Below, piece by piece: positions 18,200 to 26,370 of a stretch of 26,370 nt of DNA. Every line of letters starts with the position of its first letter. The stretch's first letter is position 1. The stretch spans positions 1-26,370 of the forward strand of contig JAVKOQ010000576.1 of the NCBI GenBank assembly GCA_031835245.1, in the 5' to 3' direction. This stretch comes from Balamuthia mandrillaris. Lineage: Eukaryota; Discosea; Longamoebia; Balamuthiidae. The position numbers and the translations under genes are program-made. Under the pieces are notes generated by a model. That model was not told where the DNA came from. It did not search any database and saw only the letters and a list, made by a program, of their open reading frames with translations.

Positions 18200-20530
18200 A
18201 TGCTGCGTGGAAGGATAAACTCGGTTGGGAGCCACCGCCCTCGCTTGTCCGGTGGGGGATGGGAGCCCCGGCCGCTCGTGCAGCGAGGCGGTCGCGGTGG
18301 TGGCCGCTACGCGAGCGGTGGTAATCGTGCAATTCCTTCCTACTCTCGTTCTTCTTCTTTCTGTACAACAACTACCGCAACTACGAGCAACGGTGTAGCA
18401 GCTCAACCAGCGATTAGCAACAGGCGCTACTCTTTTCGCGTTGCCGCGTCGGCCGCCTTGGCGTTGACGGGAGGTGCTGCTGTTTGGTACCAAGTGAAGG
18501 ACACTTCCTTTGAGCCACAACCTCTGAAAGAACTCAGAAGTACAGCTTTCTTTTTGTCTTGTTACCTTTCCTTTTCAATTATTGTTTCAAAAGCTGATCA
18601 TCGTGTTGGCTTACTCCACCCTTCGAAGCTGCAACTAAAACAGTGGTACGTGGAGGAAGAACGCTGTTGACGATGGCCGCCATCGCAGCGGACTACAAGT
18701 ACACGTGGTGGCGCTACAAACCCATCGAAGGGGATGCCGTCTCCGAGCAAATGGCCAAGGAGCAGACCTCCCAGGTCCACAAACGCTCCGCCGAGCGGCT
18801 GCTGCGACTCTGCCAGACCAACAAGGGGCTCTACATCAAAGTAGGGCAGTATCTCTCCTCCATGGTCATCCCTAGGGAGTACACTACTACCCTGCGCGTC
18901 CTGCAGGACCAAGCTCCCTCTGTGGACTTTAGCGTGGTGCGTCAGGTCTTTATGGAGGACTTGGGGCATCCCCCGGAACACTTCTTCAAGGAGTTTGAGG
19001 AAAAGCCCTTGGCTGCCGCCTCTTTGGCTCAAGTTCATAGAGCCATTACCCACGATGGCAGGGAGGTAGCCGTCAAAGTGCAGTATCCGAACCTGAGAGT
19101 GGAGTTTGCGGGAGACATGTGGACCCATGAGACTGTGCTTAAGATCGCTCCGATAGTGTTTGAAGGGTTCGACCTGGCATGGGCTCATGAGGAGATCGAA
19201 AGCAATCTCGTTAAGGAGCTGGACTTTGAGAACGAGGGACGCAATGCCGAACGGTGTGCTAGAAACTTCAAGGACAACCCGAGAATCTACGTGCCAAAGA
19301 TCTATTGGGATCTCACCTCCAAACGGATACTCGGCATGGAGTTCATTCATGGCTTGAAGATCACGCAAACGGAGAAGATAAAGGAGGACCTTAGCCTTGA
19401 CGTTGCGGCGGTGGTAGGGACCGCCATTAAGGCCATGGCCGAACAGATTTATGTTCATGGCTTCGTGCATTGCGATCCTCACCCTGGAAACCTCTTCGTC
19501 CGCAGGACACCTTGCTCTTTATCTTCTTCATCTTTTCCTTCTTCTCCCACACCTTCCTCATCTTGGCTATCTTCGTTATTCTCTCTTCTTCACCATCCAC
19601 AATCTCAAACACGAGCGAAAGGGGGAAAGAAAGACTTTCAATTGGTCATATTGGACCATGGTCTCTATCGCCAGCTCTCGGAGAAGACAAGGATAACTTA
19701 CTGTCGACTATGGGAATCCCTTATTCTCCGCGACGACGTCAACGTGGCCAAACACAGCAAGGCTCTTGGCGTGGACAACTGGAACCTTTTTGCCATTCTT
19801 GTTTTGATGAGACCCTACGCAACCTCCTCTGGTGTAGCCTTTTCCAAACAATACGTTGACTTCAAAAAGTTGTTGAACAAACAACCACAAACGGAAGCAG
19901 AAGCAGCAGAAGCAGAAGACAACTCTTTCAACGACTATTATAAACTCTACTCTCAGTTTAACACGCAAGACAAAAAGAGTCAACTGTTGGAGGAGATGCA
20001 GAGAGCAATGTTTCAACAAGTGACAGAAGTGTTTCAAATGATGAAGCAGATGCCAAGGGAGTTGCTGTTGGTGATGCGCAACCAGAATTACTTGAGGGCA
20101 CTCAACAAAGAGCTTGGAGAACCTGTCAATCGATTTGCTATCATGGCACGTACTGCAGTACAAGGTACTCACTCTTCCTTCCCTTGTATAATCCCGTCTT
20201 ATTCTAGCCACTCCAGTCCTCTCTGTTATTATTTCTTTATTTGTTTGCACGAGTTAAGTTAACGATAATGGTGTAGGCATTCATCACCGAAATCCAATTG
20301 TAACAGTGGAAAAAGTGCAAGGAGAAGAGAAACTCGTTTCCAAAGTGGCGGACGAGCTTCCAGTGAGATCAAACAGAATGTCAGCTCTCGCCAGCACGCT
20401 GCGGTTCGAGCTGAACCTTGTCCTGTCGGATTGGCTTTACTGGCTGACCCGGTGGTACCTCAGCTTGATTCTCCCCAAAGAGCTGCTCGAACAAGCAGAG
20501 TTCAACGAAGAGATTGCTTTGGAAGTTTAG
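18200..20530 (+). CDS. ABC1/ADCK (UbiB-family) atypical kinase, ADCK1-like, probably mitochondrial
   Basis: A 704-residue UbiB-family protein-kinase-like enzyme; relatives support coenzyme Q or lipid homeostasis in mitochondria and usually show ATPase rather than kinase activity. Exons 18200-18539, 18644-20164, 20277-20530. The N-terminus is Arg/Gly/Ser-rich like a mitochondrial presequence, then a hydrophobic segment (VAASAALALTGGAAVWYQV). Family hallmarks: KVGQ (179-182), Ala-rich loop AAAS (237-240) replacing the Gly-rich loop, VAVKVQYP with Lys258, HCDPHPGN (389-396) and LDHGLY, where DHG (451-453) stands for DFG. The DHGLY form points to the ADCK1/ADCK5 branch. A Ser-rich insertion of about 45 residues (about 401-444) lies between the catalytic loop and DHG. 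The first intron has phase 1 and makes a Met at the junction; ATG 18200 is the upstream start. Confidence 0.93.
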
Positions 20531-20641
20531 GGTTGAACTTTGGTGCAGCATTACCGTCGACAAGCAGCTAATTAATTAACGGAAAAACAAAGCGAAGCAA
20601 CAATAAAGAAAGAAGAAAACGAAGCAACCAAAGCAAGAACG
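20531..20641. promoter_or_regulatory. Short spacer with GTCGAC and TTAATTAA
   Basis: 111 bases between the ADCK stop and the small-protein ATG. It contains GTCGAC at 20556-20561 and a TTAATTAA about 15 bases further on. It presumably serves as both 3' UTR and promoter. Confidence 0.4.
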
Positions 20642-20896
20642 ATGGCGGATGATTTTGACGATGTGGTGAGGAAGAAGTTTGCCGGAGGATCTCTTGGCTC
20701 AACGCCGCCTGGTTCGCCTTCCTCCGGAAGAAAAGCACCCCGAAAGATTCCCGAGGCCCTGCCGTTGCCGCCTGGAGGGGAGAACAAGCGACAGGTGCTC
20801 GACCTGTTCGAACAGCTGAAACCTATGATCGACCGGTACATAGAGCAACGCGTGGAAGAGCGGCTCCGAGAGGAACTTGCAAAGCTACAACAATAA
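20642..20896 (+). CDS. Small conserved-looking protein with C-terminal helix, unknown function
   Basis: An 84-residue intact frame. I do not recognise it. The first half is flexible and rich in Gly, Ser, Pro and basic residues (GSTPPGSPSSGRKAPRK); the second half is a strongly predicted amphipathic helix (KRQVLDLFEQLKPMIDRYIE, then QRVEERLREELAKLQQ) that could dimerise or bind a partner. The ATG follows AAGAACG, a good start context. High GC and codon-like composition set it off from the A/T-rich flanks, which argues that it is a real gene. It lies same-strand, 111 bases after the ADCK gene. Confidence 0.72.
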   Translation: MADDFDDVVRKKFAGGSLGSTPPGSPSSGRKAPRKIPEALPLPPGGENKRQVLDLFEQLKPMIDRYIEQRVEERLREELAKLQQ

Positions 20897-21335
20897 GACA
20901 GTCTTGCCAACTGGGGTTGTTGCCAACACATCGTTTGTTCTTTTCTCCGCCCTGAACTAGGATCTGTACATCAATCAACTTTTTTTCTTTTCTTGAACGT
21001 TCTTCTCTGCTTTTTTTTCCCCCTGTTTGCGGCAAAACGTTTATCCGGTCGACGATGGAAGGAGGAGTGCATGGCCACAACGTTGATCCAACATACTCGT
21101 ATGACGCCGATCCCTCTTGCATTGTTCCGCTCGAAGGCAGAAAGAAAGGAGGGGCAAGTCGATGCGTAACGACCTTCGTTGTCCTTCTCCTCCATCATAG
21201 AGGGCCTTCTTCCTTCTCAGCATCCTGCCTATACTCGTGTTCCGTGACTAGCCAAAATATTTCTTTATTCTCTTCTTTTTTTTTTTGTTGTTTAGTTATT
21301 GTTTTTTTTACAAGTGAAGGAACAGGCGTTGAAAC
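20897..21335. other. Intergenic region with GTCGAC and an unassigned frame
   Basis: About 440 bases between converging genes. GTCGAC at 21048-21053 is followed at once by an ATG (21055) opening a 100-codon plus-strand frame to 21357. That frame runs into the antisense of the phytochelatin synthase 3' end and turns into Ser/Phe/Cys-rich translation of a pyrimidine tract, so I do not call it a gene. The rest is T-rich. Confidence 0.4.
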
Positions 21336-23085
21336 TCAAGCCTGTAAGGAGCGATAAGCAGCAGCGTCCTTTGCCAGTGCTTCGATCTTCTCCCTCATGG
21401 CGATATCCTCGCTCTCTGTAGAACAAGGTGTAGGAGGTGAAGGGGATGACGGAGAAGAGGAACAGGAACCAACATTATTGTTGCTGTTGATGTTGCATGA
21501 AGAAGATGATGGAGAAGAAGTTGAGAGGCTGGCTGAGGCAGCAGCAGCAAGGCGAGGGCCAATGGCGTTAGGCGTGAGGACCATGTAACCTCTGGAACGG
21601 TTGGTGGCTGGGTCAGTGTCCTTCATTGCGGAGAAGAGGAGGGGCAGCTCCACCCAATGCGGCGGATACTTGAACCTCGCCACGTCCATTATTAAAACTG
21701 TTACAAAAAAAAGTGGTGAGGAAAAGAAAACAGCGAGGGTAGAAGAAAAGTGGAACAGAAAAAAGAGGAGAGGAAAGAAAAAAATAAAAGATGAGCAAAG
21801 TAGAGGCTGAGAGAGAGGAAACCATGAGGGAGAGTTTTAACCTAAATCTCTATCAGGGTGGTAGCCTCCAACAGGGCTGAAGTGGCCGGCGCCAGTCTGG
21901 CCCAACGTCTCACGGTTGTAACCAACCACTATCTGGCTACCCTCAGCACGCGTTGTTTTTGTGACCGCCTCTCGAAAGCTATTCTCATTGCTGTATCATT
22001 CCCTTATCAGAAAACATGAACGGAAAGAAGATAAAAAGAACAAAAGGAAGAAAGAATAACAAGAAGCAAGAAGAAAGAAGGAAGAAGAGGAGAACAGAAA
22101 GTGAAGGGAAAAAGCACCTTTCAGTGGCATAGAAAACAGAACAGTCTGCTCCGTTGCACCTCGCCAAACAAGCAAACTCGTTCACGGTGGTTCCTTGTTG
22201 CTTGACGACCTCCAGCGGCTTGCAACACTCCAGCAGCTCCTCGCTGAACCATCGCCACGGCCCTTTCCACACCCGCTTTGGGTCAATGGCCAACGCGTTC
22301 AACACCATCGCCAACGTCCCTAGTCCACAGTAGCTGTTGAGTTTTTACAGAGGAAAATGTTAACGAGAGAAGAAGAGACGAAGAAGAAGGAGAAGGAGAA
22401 GGAGAAGAAGAAGAAGAAGTAGAAGAAGAAGAAGAAGAAGAAGAAGAAGAAGAAGAAGAACAAGAAGAAGAAGAACAAGAAGAAGAAAAGAAGAAGAAGA
22501 AGAAGAACAAGAAGAAGAACAAGAAGAAGAAGGAGAAGAAGAAGAAGAAGAAGAAGAAGAAGAAGAAGAAGAAGAAGAAGAAGAAGAAAGAAGAAGAACA
22601 AGAACAAGAACAGAACAAGAACAAGAACAAGAACAAGAACAAGAACAAGAACAAGAACAAGAACAAGAACAAGAACAAGAACAAGAACAAGAACAAGAAA
22701 GAAGAAGAAAAAGAACAAGAAGAAGAAGAAGAGAGAGTAGGTACGCAGGTTCGCTTTGCGTGTGAAATTGAGCAGCTAAACTGAAATAGTTTTCCATGTG
22801 ACCGCGCTCCAGAGCTTCACGAAACAAAAGCTTCCCTTTTATTCGAAACACAAACAACAACAAAAATAAAAAAAAAGGCAAAGGATAGGAAACAAGTCAG
22901 TCACGCATGCATTAAAAGTATTTTCGTACTACCACGTTTTTTTGATTTTAACAAGAATGAAAGGCTGGACCGGAGATGGCTTACGTGGTATGCATACCTT
23001 CTCTCGAGGCAAAGTTAACACAACGAGAGGGCAGTTCTCTGCGATAAAAGCTCTTGAGCTGCTGCGCTACCGCCGCCGAACTCAT
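21336..23085 (-). CDS. Phytochelatin synthase, short form
   Basis: Gamma-glutamylcysteine dipeptidyl transpeptidase that makes phytochelatins from glutathione to bind Cd, Zn or As. Five exons: 23085-22998, 22835-22745, 22333-22118, 21990-21842, 21697-21336, giving 301 residues. The N-terminal catalytic (papain-like) domain is complete: [34 protein letters not shown] with Cys62, [27 protein letters not shown] with His168, and [12 protein letters not shown] with Asp186. Spacing Cys-His 106 and His-Asp 18 equals that of Arabidopsis PCS1 (Cys56, His162, Asp180). After [17 protein letters not shown] sequence there is only about 85 residues of Ala/Ser-rich tail with a few Cys, in place of the long Cys-rich plant C-terminus. 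Every junction restores family sequence, so the model is strong. Intron 2 (22744-22334) is almost all microsatellite. Confidence 0.93.
22380..22737. repeat. Long (GAA)n / (GAACAA)n array in phytochelatin synthase intron 2
   Basis: About 360 bases of GAA, GAAC and GAACAA repeats on the plus strand (TTC/TTGTTC on the sense strand), filling most of a 411-base intron. A regular GAACAA hexamer section runs about 22597-22699. Interruptions suggest several expansions of different age. Confidence 0.95.
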
Positions 23086-23421
23086 CTTTCTTTTCTCTTT
23101 TCTCTTTTTTTTTTTGTTTATTTTAGTCATCAAATTTTTTTTATCCGGAGGCTGCAGAGTTGCTGCTGAACTTGTGTTCTCGGAAATTTTAACGTTGTCG
23201 TGTCGACGGTATCCGTCGACATTTATTTAGAGAGTCTGAAGCCGGCTAATGGTGTCTTTGGTTGAAGCGGGCTATCAGGGAGACAAAAATATTAGCGAAC
23301 GGAGTGGGTACCTTTTCTTTTTGGTTTCAGAGAACGTGTAACACCCTTTATTGCGTTTGAAAAGGGTTCTGTAGCGGTTGACTCCAGAAAAGATCGCAAA
23401 GCAAAAACGGCGGAGGGAAGA
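23086..23421. promoter_or_regulatory. Divergent promoter region, phytochelatin synthase and Pro/Ala-rich gene
   Basis: 336 bases between divergent starts. It holds a T-rich tract just upstream of the phytochelatin synthase ATG and a perfect inverted repeat at 23201-23221. No metal-response element that I can name is visible. Confidence 0.5.
23201..23221. promoter_or_regulatory. Perfect inverted repeat with two GTCGAC cores
   Basis: TGTCGACGG (23201-23209), loop TAT, CCGTCGACA (23213-23221): nine paired bases with a three-base loop. Each arm contains GTCGAC. It lies mid-way between the two divergent ATGs, 116 bases from one and 201 from the other, and is a candidate dimeric factor-binding site. 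Confidence 0.75.
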
Positions 23422-24955
23422 ATGCAAAGCTATGCCCCACCTCCATGTTCCATGGTGGCAACGGCGATGCCACCGCCTATGACCGCTGGCACTGCTGCTG
23501 GGCCCTATGACACCACAGGCTTTCAGCAGCACCAGCCTTACCCTTCCACCTTGGCCTCTTTCCCTGCTGCTGCTGTTGGCTCCATGGCCGCCGTCGCCAC
23601 TCCCCCAGCCACCTTCTTGTACCTTTCTTCTTCTTCTTCTTCTTCTTATCGTCTCTCCTTCCTCCGCTTTCGTTTTCGTGTTAAACAAAAATGAAAGCCA
23701 ACCAACTCTCTATAGCAGCGGTGCTCCAATGGGTATTCCAACGACAACAATGATGGCTCCCACGACCTCTGTTGGGCTGCAGCAACCGCCGGCGGAGGTG
23801 CTGGTCTTTGGCAAAGCCCAGTTGAAGAAGAACCAGTACTCGGAGAAGCAGCAGCTCAAGGCCGAGGAGAAGAAGCACAAGTACCAAAAGAAGCAGTTAA
23901 AGAAATACGAGAAGACCGCTGCTGCCGCCTTCCCTTCCTCAGCCGCCATGGCCTCCCCTCCTCCCCCTTCTGTCTATCCTTCTGCCGCACCAGTGGGGTT
24001 TGCTCCTCCTCCTTCTTCTTCCATCTACCCTCCTTCTGCCCCTGTTTCTGCTCTGCCTCAGCCCTCTGCTGTCTACCCGCCTTCTGCCTCTGTCTATCCC
24101 CCTCAGACCGGTATGATGATGATGATGGGAGGAGGGGCAGGAGGGTCGGTTGGCATTTTGGCGATGGAGAAGCAGTACGTGGATGGTAAGGTCCACACCT
24201 ATGCCCAGGGCCAAGGCATCAAGGCACAGATCAAGATTGATAAGAAGACTCAAAAGGTTTATTATCTTGTGGTTTTCTTTCTTATCATTTCTCTCTCTCT
24301 CTCTCGTCTTGCTTTTCTCTTGCCCTTTCTTATCATTTCTCTCTCTCTCTCTCTCTCTCTCGTCTTTCTTTTCTCTTGCCCTTGTTCTTGTTCTTGTTCT
24401 TGTTCTTGTTCTTGTTCTTGTTCTTGTTCTTCTTGTTCTTCTTCTTGTTCTTGTTCTTGTTCTTCTTCTTGTTCCTCTTCTTCTTGTTCTTGTTCTTCTT
24501 CTTCTTCTTCTTCTTCTTCTTCTTCTTCTTCTTCCTCCTCCTCTTCTTCTTGTATCTTTCGTTTTTTGTTTCTATACTTATAACTTCCTATAATAATGGC
24601 TATATAACAGTACGACGAAAAGGCTGCCAAAAAGATGCACAAACTCGAAAAAGAAAACGCCAAAAAGCAAGACAAGTATCAAATGTACCAACAAGCCTAT
24701 CATCAACACCAAGCACTCGGGGCAGCGCCTTCCCTCTATCCTTCCACCGCATCTCATCTCCCAGCAACAATGCTTCCCTCTGCTTCTTTTGTTGCTCCTC
24801 AACAACATCCTTCTCTTTATCCCGCTTCTTCCTCCTCCTTTTCTGCTGTCTCATCCTCCACTTTTGCAGCGGCCACGGAGCAACAACACCAATGGCCAAG
24901 CGTTCCTCCTCAAACCTGGGATCCTTCTCCTCCTCCTACTATTCATCACCAGTAA
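23422..24955 (+). CDS. Pro/Ala/Tyr-rich protein with basic coiled-coil segments, unknown function
   Basis: I do not recognise this 366-residue protein. Exons 23422-23618, 23698-24256, 24611-24955. It alternates low-complexity and charged parts: a Met/Pro/Ala/Gln-rich start, a Lys/Gln helix (FGKAQLKKNQYSEKQQLKAE and KKHKYQKKQLKKYEK), repeated YPPSA/VYPSA motifs, a Met run (about five), a short ordered patch (VDGKVHTYAQGQGIKAQIKI), another Lys-rich helix split by intron 2 (KKMHKLEKENAKKQDKYQMY), and a Pro/Ser/Gln tail with SLYP repeats. The tyrosine-proline repeats resemble scaffold or condensate proteins; that is inference. ATG at 23422 follows AGGAAGA. Intron 2 is 354 bases and mostly microsatellite. 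The stop lies 56 bases from the converging WD40 stop. Confidence 0.78.
24278..24381 (+). repeat. Tandem duplication of a CT-containing unit inside intron 2
   Basis: The segment 24278-24325 (TTTCTTATCATTT, a CT run, CGTCTT, CTTTTCTCTTGCCC) is repeated at 24326-24381. Copies differ mainly in CT number and one base. Confidence 0.85.
24381..24545 (+). repeat. (TTCTTG)n / (TTC)n array in intron
   Basis: Hexamers TTCTTG, then mixed TTC and TTCTTG, then TTC. They occupy intron 2 (24257-24610) of the Pro/Ala-rich gene. The hexamer is the reverse complement of the one in phytochelatin synthase intron 2. Confidence 0.95.
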
Positions 24956-25011
24956 TGCAACATATCAACATATAACATGCACTCATTCTTTTTTTTTTCT
25001 CCCATTCTTTC

Positions 25012-26215
25012 TTATTGCAGACAACACCCTTTTTGCTTATCCACTTCTCCATTCCTTCTTCGAACCTCATGGTTCTCCGGTGAGGAGGATGCGAAGCTCC
25101 AACAACGCATTCTGTGGTCGGTGGAGCAGGTGTAGAGGTTTGGCTCGTGGGGAGAGCAATAGAGTCCGCTGATCCATCCTACGTGTGCCTCGAAGCTCCT
25201 TGATAGCTGCCCCTTCTGCACGTCCCATACTTTGATCAGTCCATCTCTCCCTCCTTTTTTTGTTGTGTTGTGCTTGTGAGTAAGAGAACAAGCAGCAAGC
25301 TCACAATAGATCTAAAGCAAACGAACCAGAAACTATCTTAATAGGGTCAACGTGAAGATTCCAAACGCTTCCTTCGTGACGATACAAACACTCATAACTC
25401 TGCTTTGCAAAGTCACAGTGGAGGACCTGGTGGCCTCCATCCACGTTGCTGCATGCCGCTATAGCCGTGTCCTCCTGGGGATTGTAGACAAAAGTGGAGA
25501 AACCTACCGACAGCGAAATGTCGTTTGAGGAGGCCACTGACGAGGAAGCGGACTGTTCTGTCTCAATTGCACTTCGCTGGAGGCCTATAATAGTGCAGAA
25601 GCAAAAAAATTTAGAAGAGAAAGAGGGGAAGAGAATAAAGAGGGAAAGAGAAAAAGAAACCAGTTCGAAGATCCCAAAGGTGTAGGCTTTCCATGGAGGA
25701 TGCAACCAGAGTCAGCTGATCGGTGTTAAGTTGAAGGGCTGTAATGCGGGAGTTATATCCGTTTGAAAAGTTGAACACGTCGTTCATCTTCTGTGGCATT
25801 CTTCATATTGACACAAAGAAAAAGACAAATAAATAAAGCAAAAACACCCAAAGGAAAGAGTAAAGTGAAAGAGGAAGATGCGCTCACCGAATATCCCACA
25901 AAGTGGAAACACCCTCACGAGAGCCAGTAGCCAAATAGCCTTCTTTGAGCTGCAGCTGACAAACTGCATTGTTGCATTTGGCCACGGCCATCACATGAGC
26001 AGCGGCCTCGACGTCCCACACGTTCAGCTTGGCAAGCGTGTTGGTGTTTGGTCCTGTGCCACCGCTCACTAACGTGGTTCCTTCGAGGCCGCAACACCAA
26101 ACGGAACCGGGGTGATGGTCTGAGAAGATGTGAAGAGGTTTTTGTGCCTTAGAGGAGGCAGTCGCTGACGATGAAGTGGCTTCCGATGCTGTTTCTATAG
26201 CTTCGGTAGGTTCAT
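25012..26215 (-). CDS. WD40-repeat protein, 5' end beyond right edge
   Basis: C-terminal 318 residues of a beta-propeller protein; the family usually serves as an interaction platform and I cannot name the partner. Exons visible: 26215-25888, 25800-25661, 25584-25327, 25244-25012. WD units show as GSVWCCGLEGTTLVSGG with KLNVWD, LATGSREGVSTLWDIR, LTLVASSMESLHLWDLRTG, HEGSVWNLHVDPIKIVSDGL with IKVWD, and HVGWISGLYCSPHEPNLYTC with HRMRCWSF. A Ser-rich acidic stretch precedes the first one. Intron-exon phases 2, 1, 1 all close. The upstream exon is not in the window: the acceptor at 26216 follows an intron made of repeats that runs to the edge. The stop is TAA at 25012. Confidence 0.9.
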
Positions 26216-26239
26216 CTGCAAAGCGTTCATAGAGAAATG

Positions 26240-26370
26240 AGAAGAAGAAGAAGAAGAAGAAGAAGAAGAAGAAGAAGAAGAAGAAGAACAGGAACAAGAA
26301 CAAGAACAAGAACAAGAACAAGAACAAGAACAAGAACAAGAACAAGAACAAGAACAAGAAGAACCAAGAA
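26240..26370. repeat. (GAA)n and (GAACAA)n array in WD40 gene intron, cut by window edge
   Basis: GAA units (about 26240-26287), then GAACAA hexamers to about 26360. The sense strand is pyrimidine. The same hexamer occurs in two other introns of this window. Confidence 0.95.

Noticed and set aside
22283-24675. Long open frames of poly-Phe, poly-Leu, poly-Ser or poly-Glu in the repeat arrays
   Set aside because: They are translations of stop-free microsatellites inside introns, open in several frames at once.
25000-25020. Pyrimidine tract plus TTGCAG on the plus strand as a further exon of the Pro/Ala-rich gene
   Set aside because: That gene already has an in-frame TAA at 24953, and the sequence beyond is the antisense of WD40 coding DNA.
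26288-26360. Regular short repeats as a CRISPR-like array
   Set aside because: The units are contiguous hexamers without spacers in a eukaryotic intron.

Overview
This window is nuclear DNA of a eukaryote. Genes are interrupted by GT-AG introns, lie densely on both strands, and encode eukaryotic families: a KDM5 histone demethylase, a Rho/Rac GTPase, SH2 and SH3 proteins, a mitochondrial ABC1/ADCK-type kinase and a WD40 protein. A phytochelatin synthase, an SH2 protein, a Rac and very long pyrimidine microsatellites in introns and poly-Ser tracts together suggest a free-living amoeba (Amoebozoa, Discosea-like). That placement is inference. No rRNA, tRNA, CRISPR array or mobile element was found.

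Layout, left to right: KDM5 (minus, 3' end beyond the left edge, start at 3555); a divergent acidic protein of unknown function (plus, 4508-6874); an MPPED-like metallophosphoesterase (minus, 7091-8265); a Lys/His/Arg-rich disordered protein (minus, 8647-10113); a multi-pass membrane protein (plus, 10606-13233, six exons); an SH3 protein (minus, 13690-15177); a Rac-like GTPase (plus, 15638-16222); an SH2 protein (minus, 16331-17608); an ADCK1-like kinase (plus, 18200-20530); an 84-residue small protein (plus, 20642-20896); a short phytochelatin synthase in five exons (minus, 21336-23085); a Pro/Ala/Tyr-rich coiled-coil protein (plus, 23422-24955); and a WD40 protein (minus, 25012 to beyond the right edge). 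I derived all exon junctions by reading-frame continuity and GT-AG sites; none is confirmed by transcripts.

The genes do not form one pathway. The most suggestive grouping is SH3 protein, Rac and SH2 protein side by side, three phosphotyrosine/GTPase signalling parts within 4 kb. The phytochelatin synthase keeps a Cys-His-Asp triad at the spacing known from plants but lacks most of the variable C-terminal domain.

Beyond the genes, three patterns stand out. (1) Intron microsatellites are always pyrimidine on the sense strand, whichever way the gene runs, and the same TTCTTG hexamer fills introns of three unrelated genes. (2) The hexamer GTCGAC occurs nine times in about 4.6 kb of intergenic DNA but only three times in the rest, including a perfect palindrome between phytochelatin synthase and its divergent neighbour. 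(3) Blocks of seven or more T followed directly by eight or more A recur in intergenic DNA. Points 2 and 3 are candidates for this organism's core promoter or boundary vocabulary.
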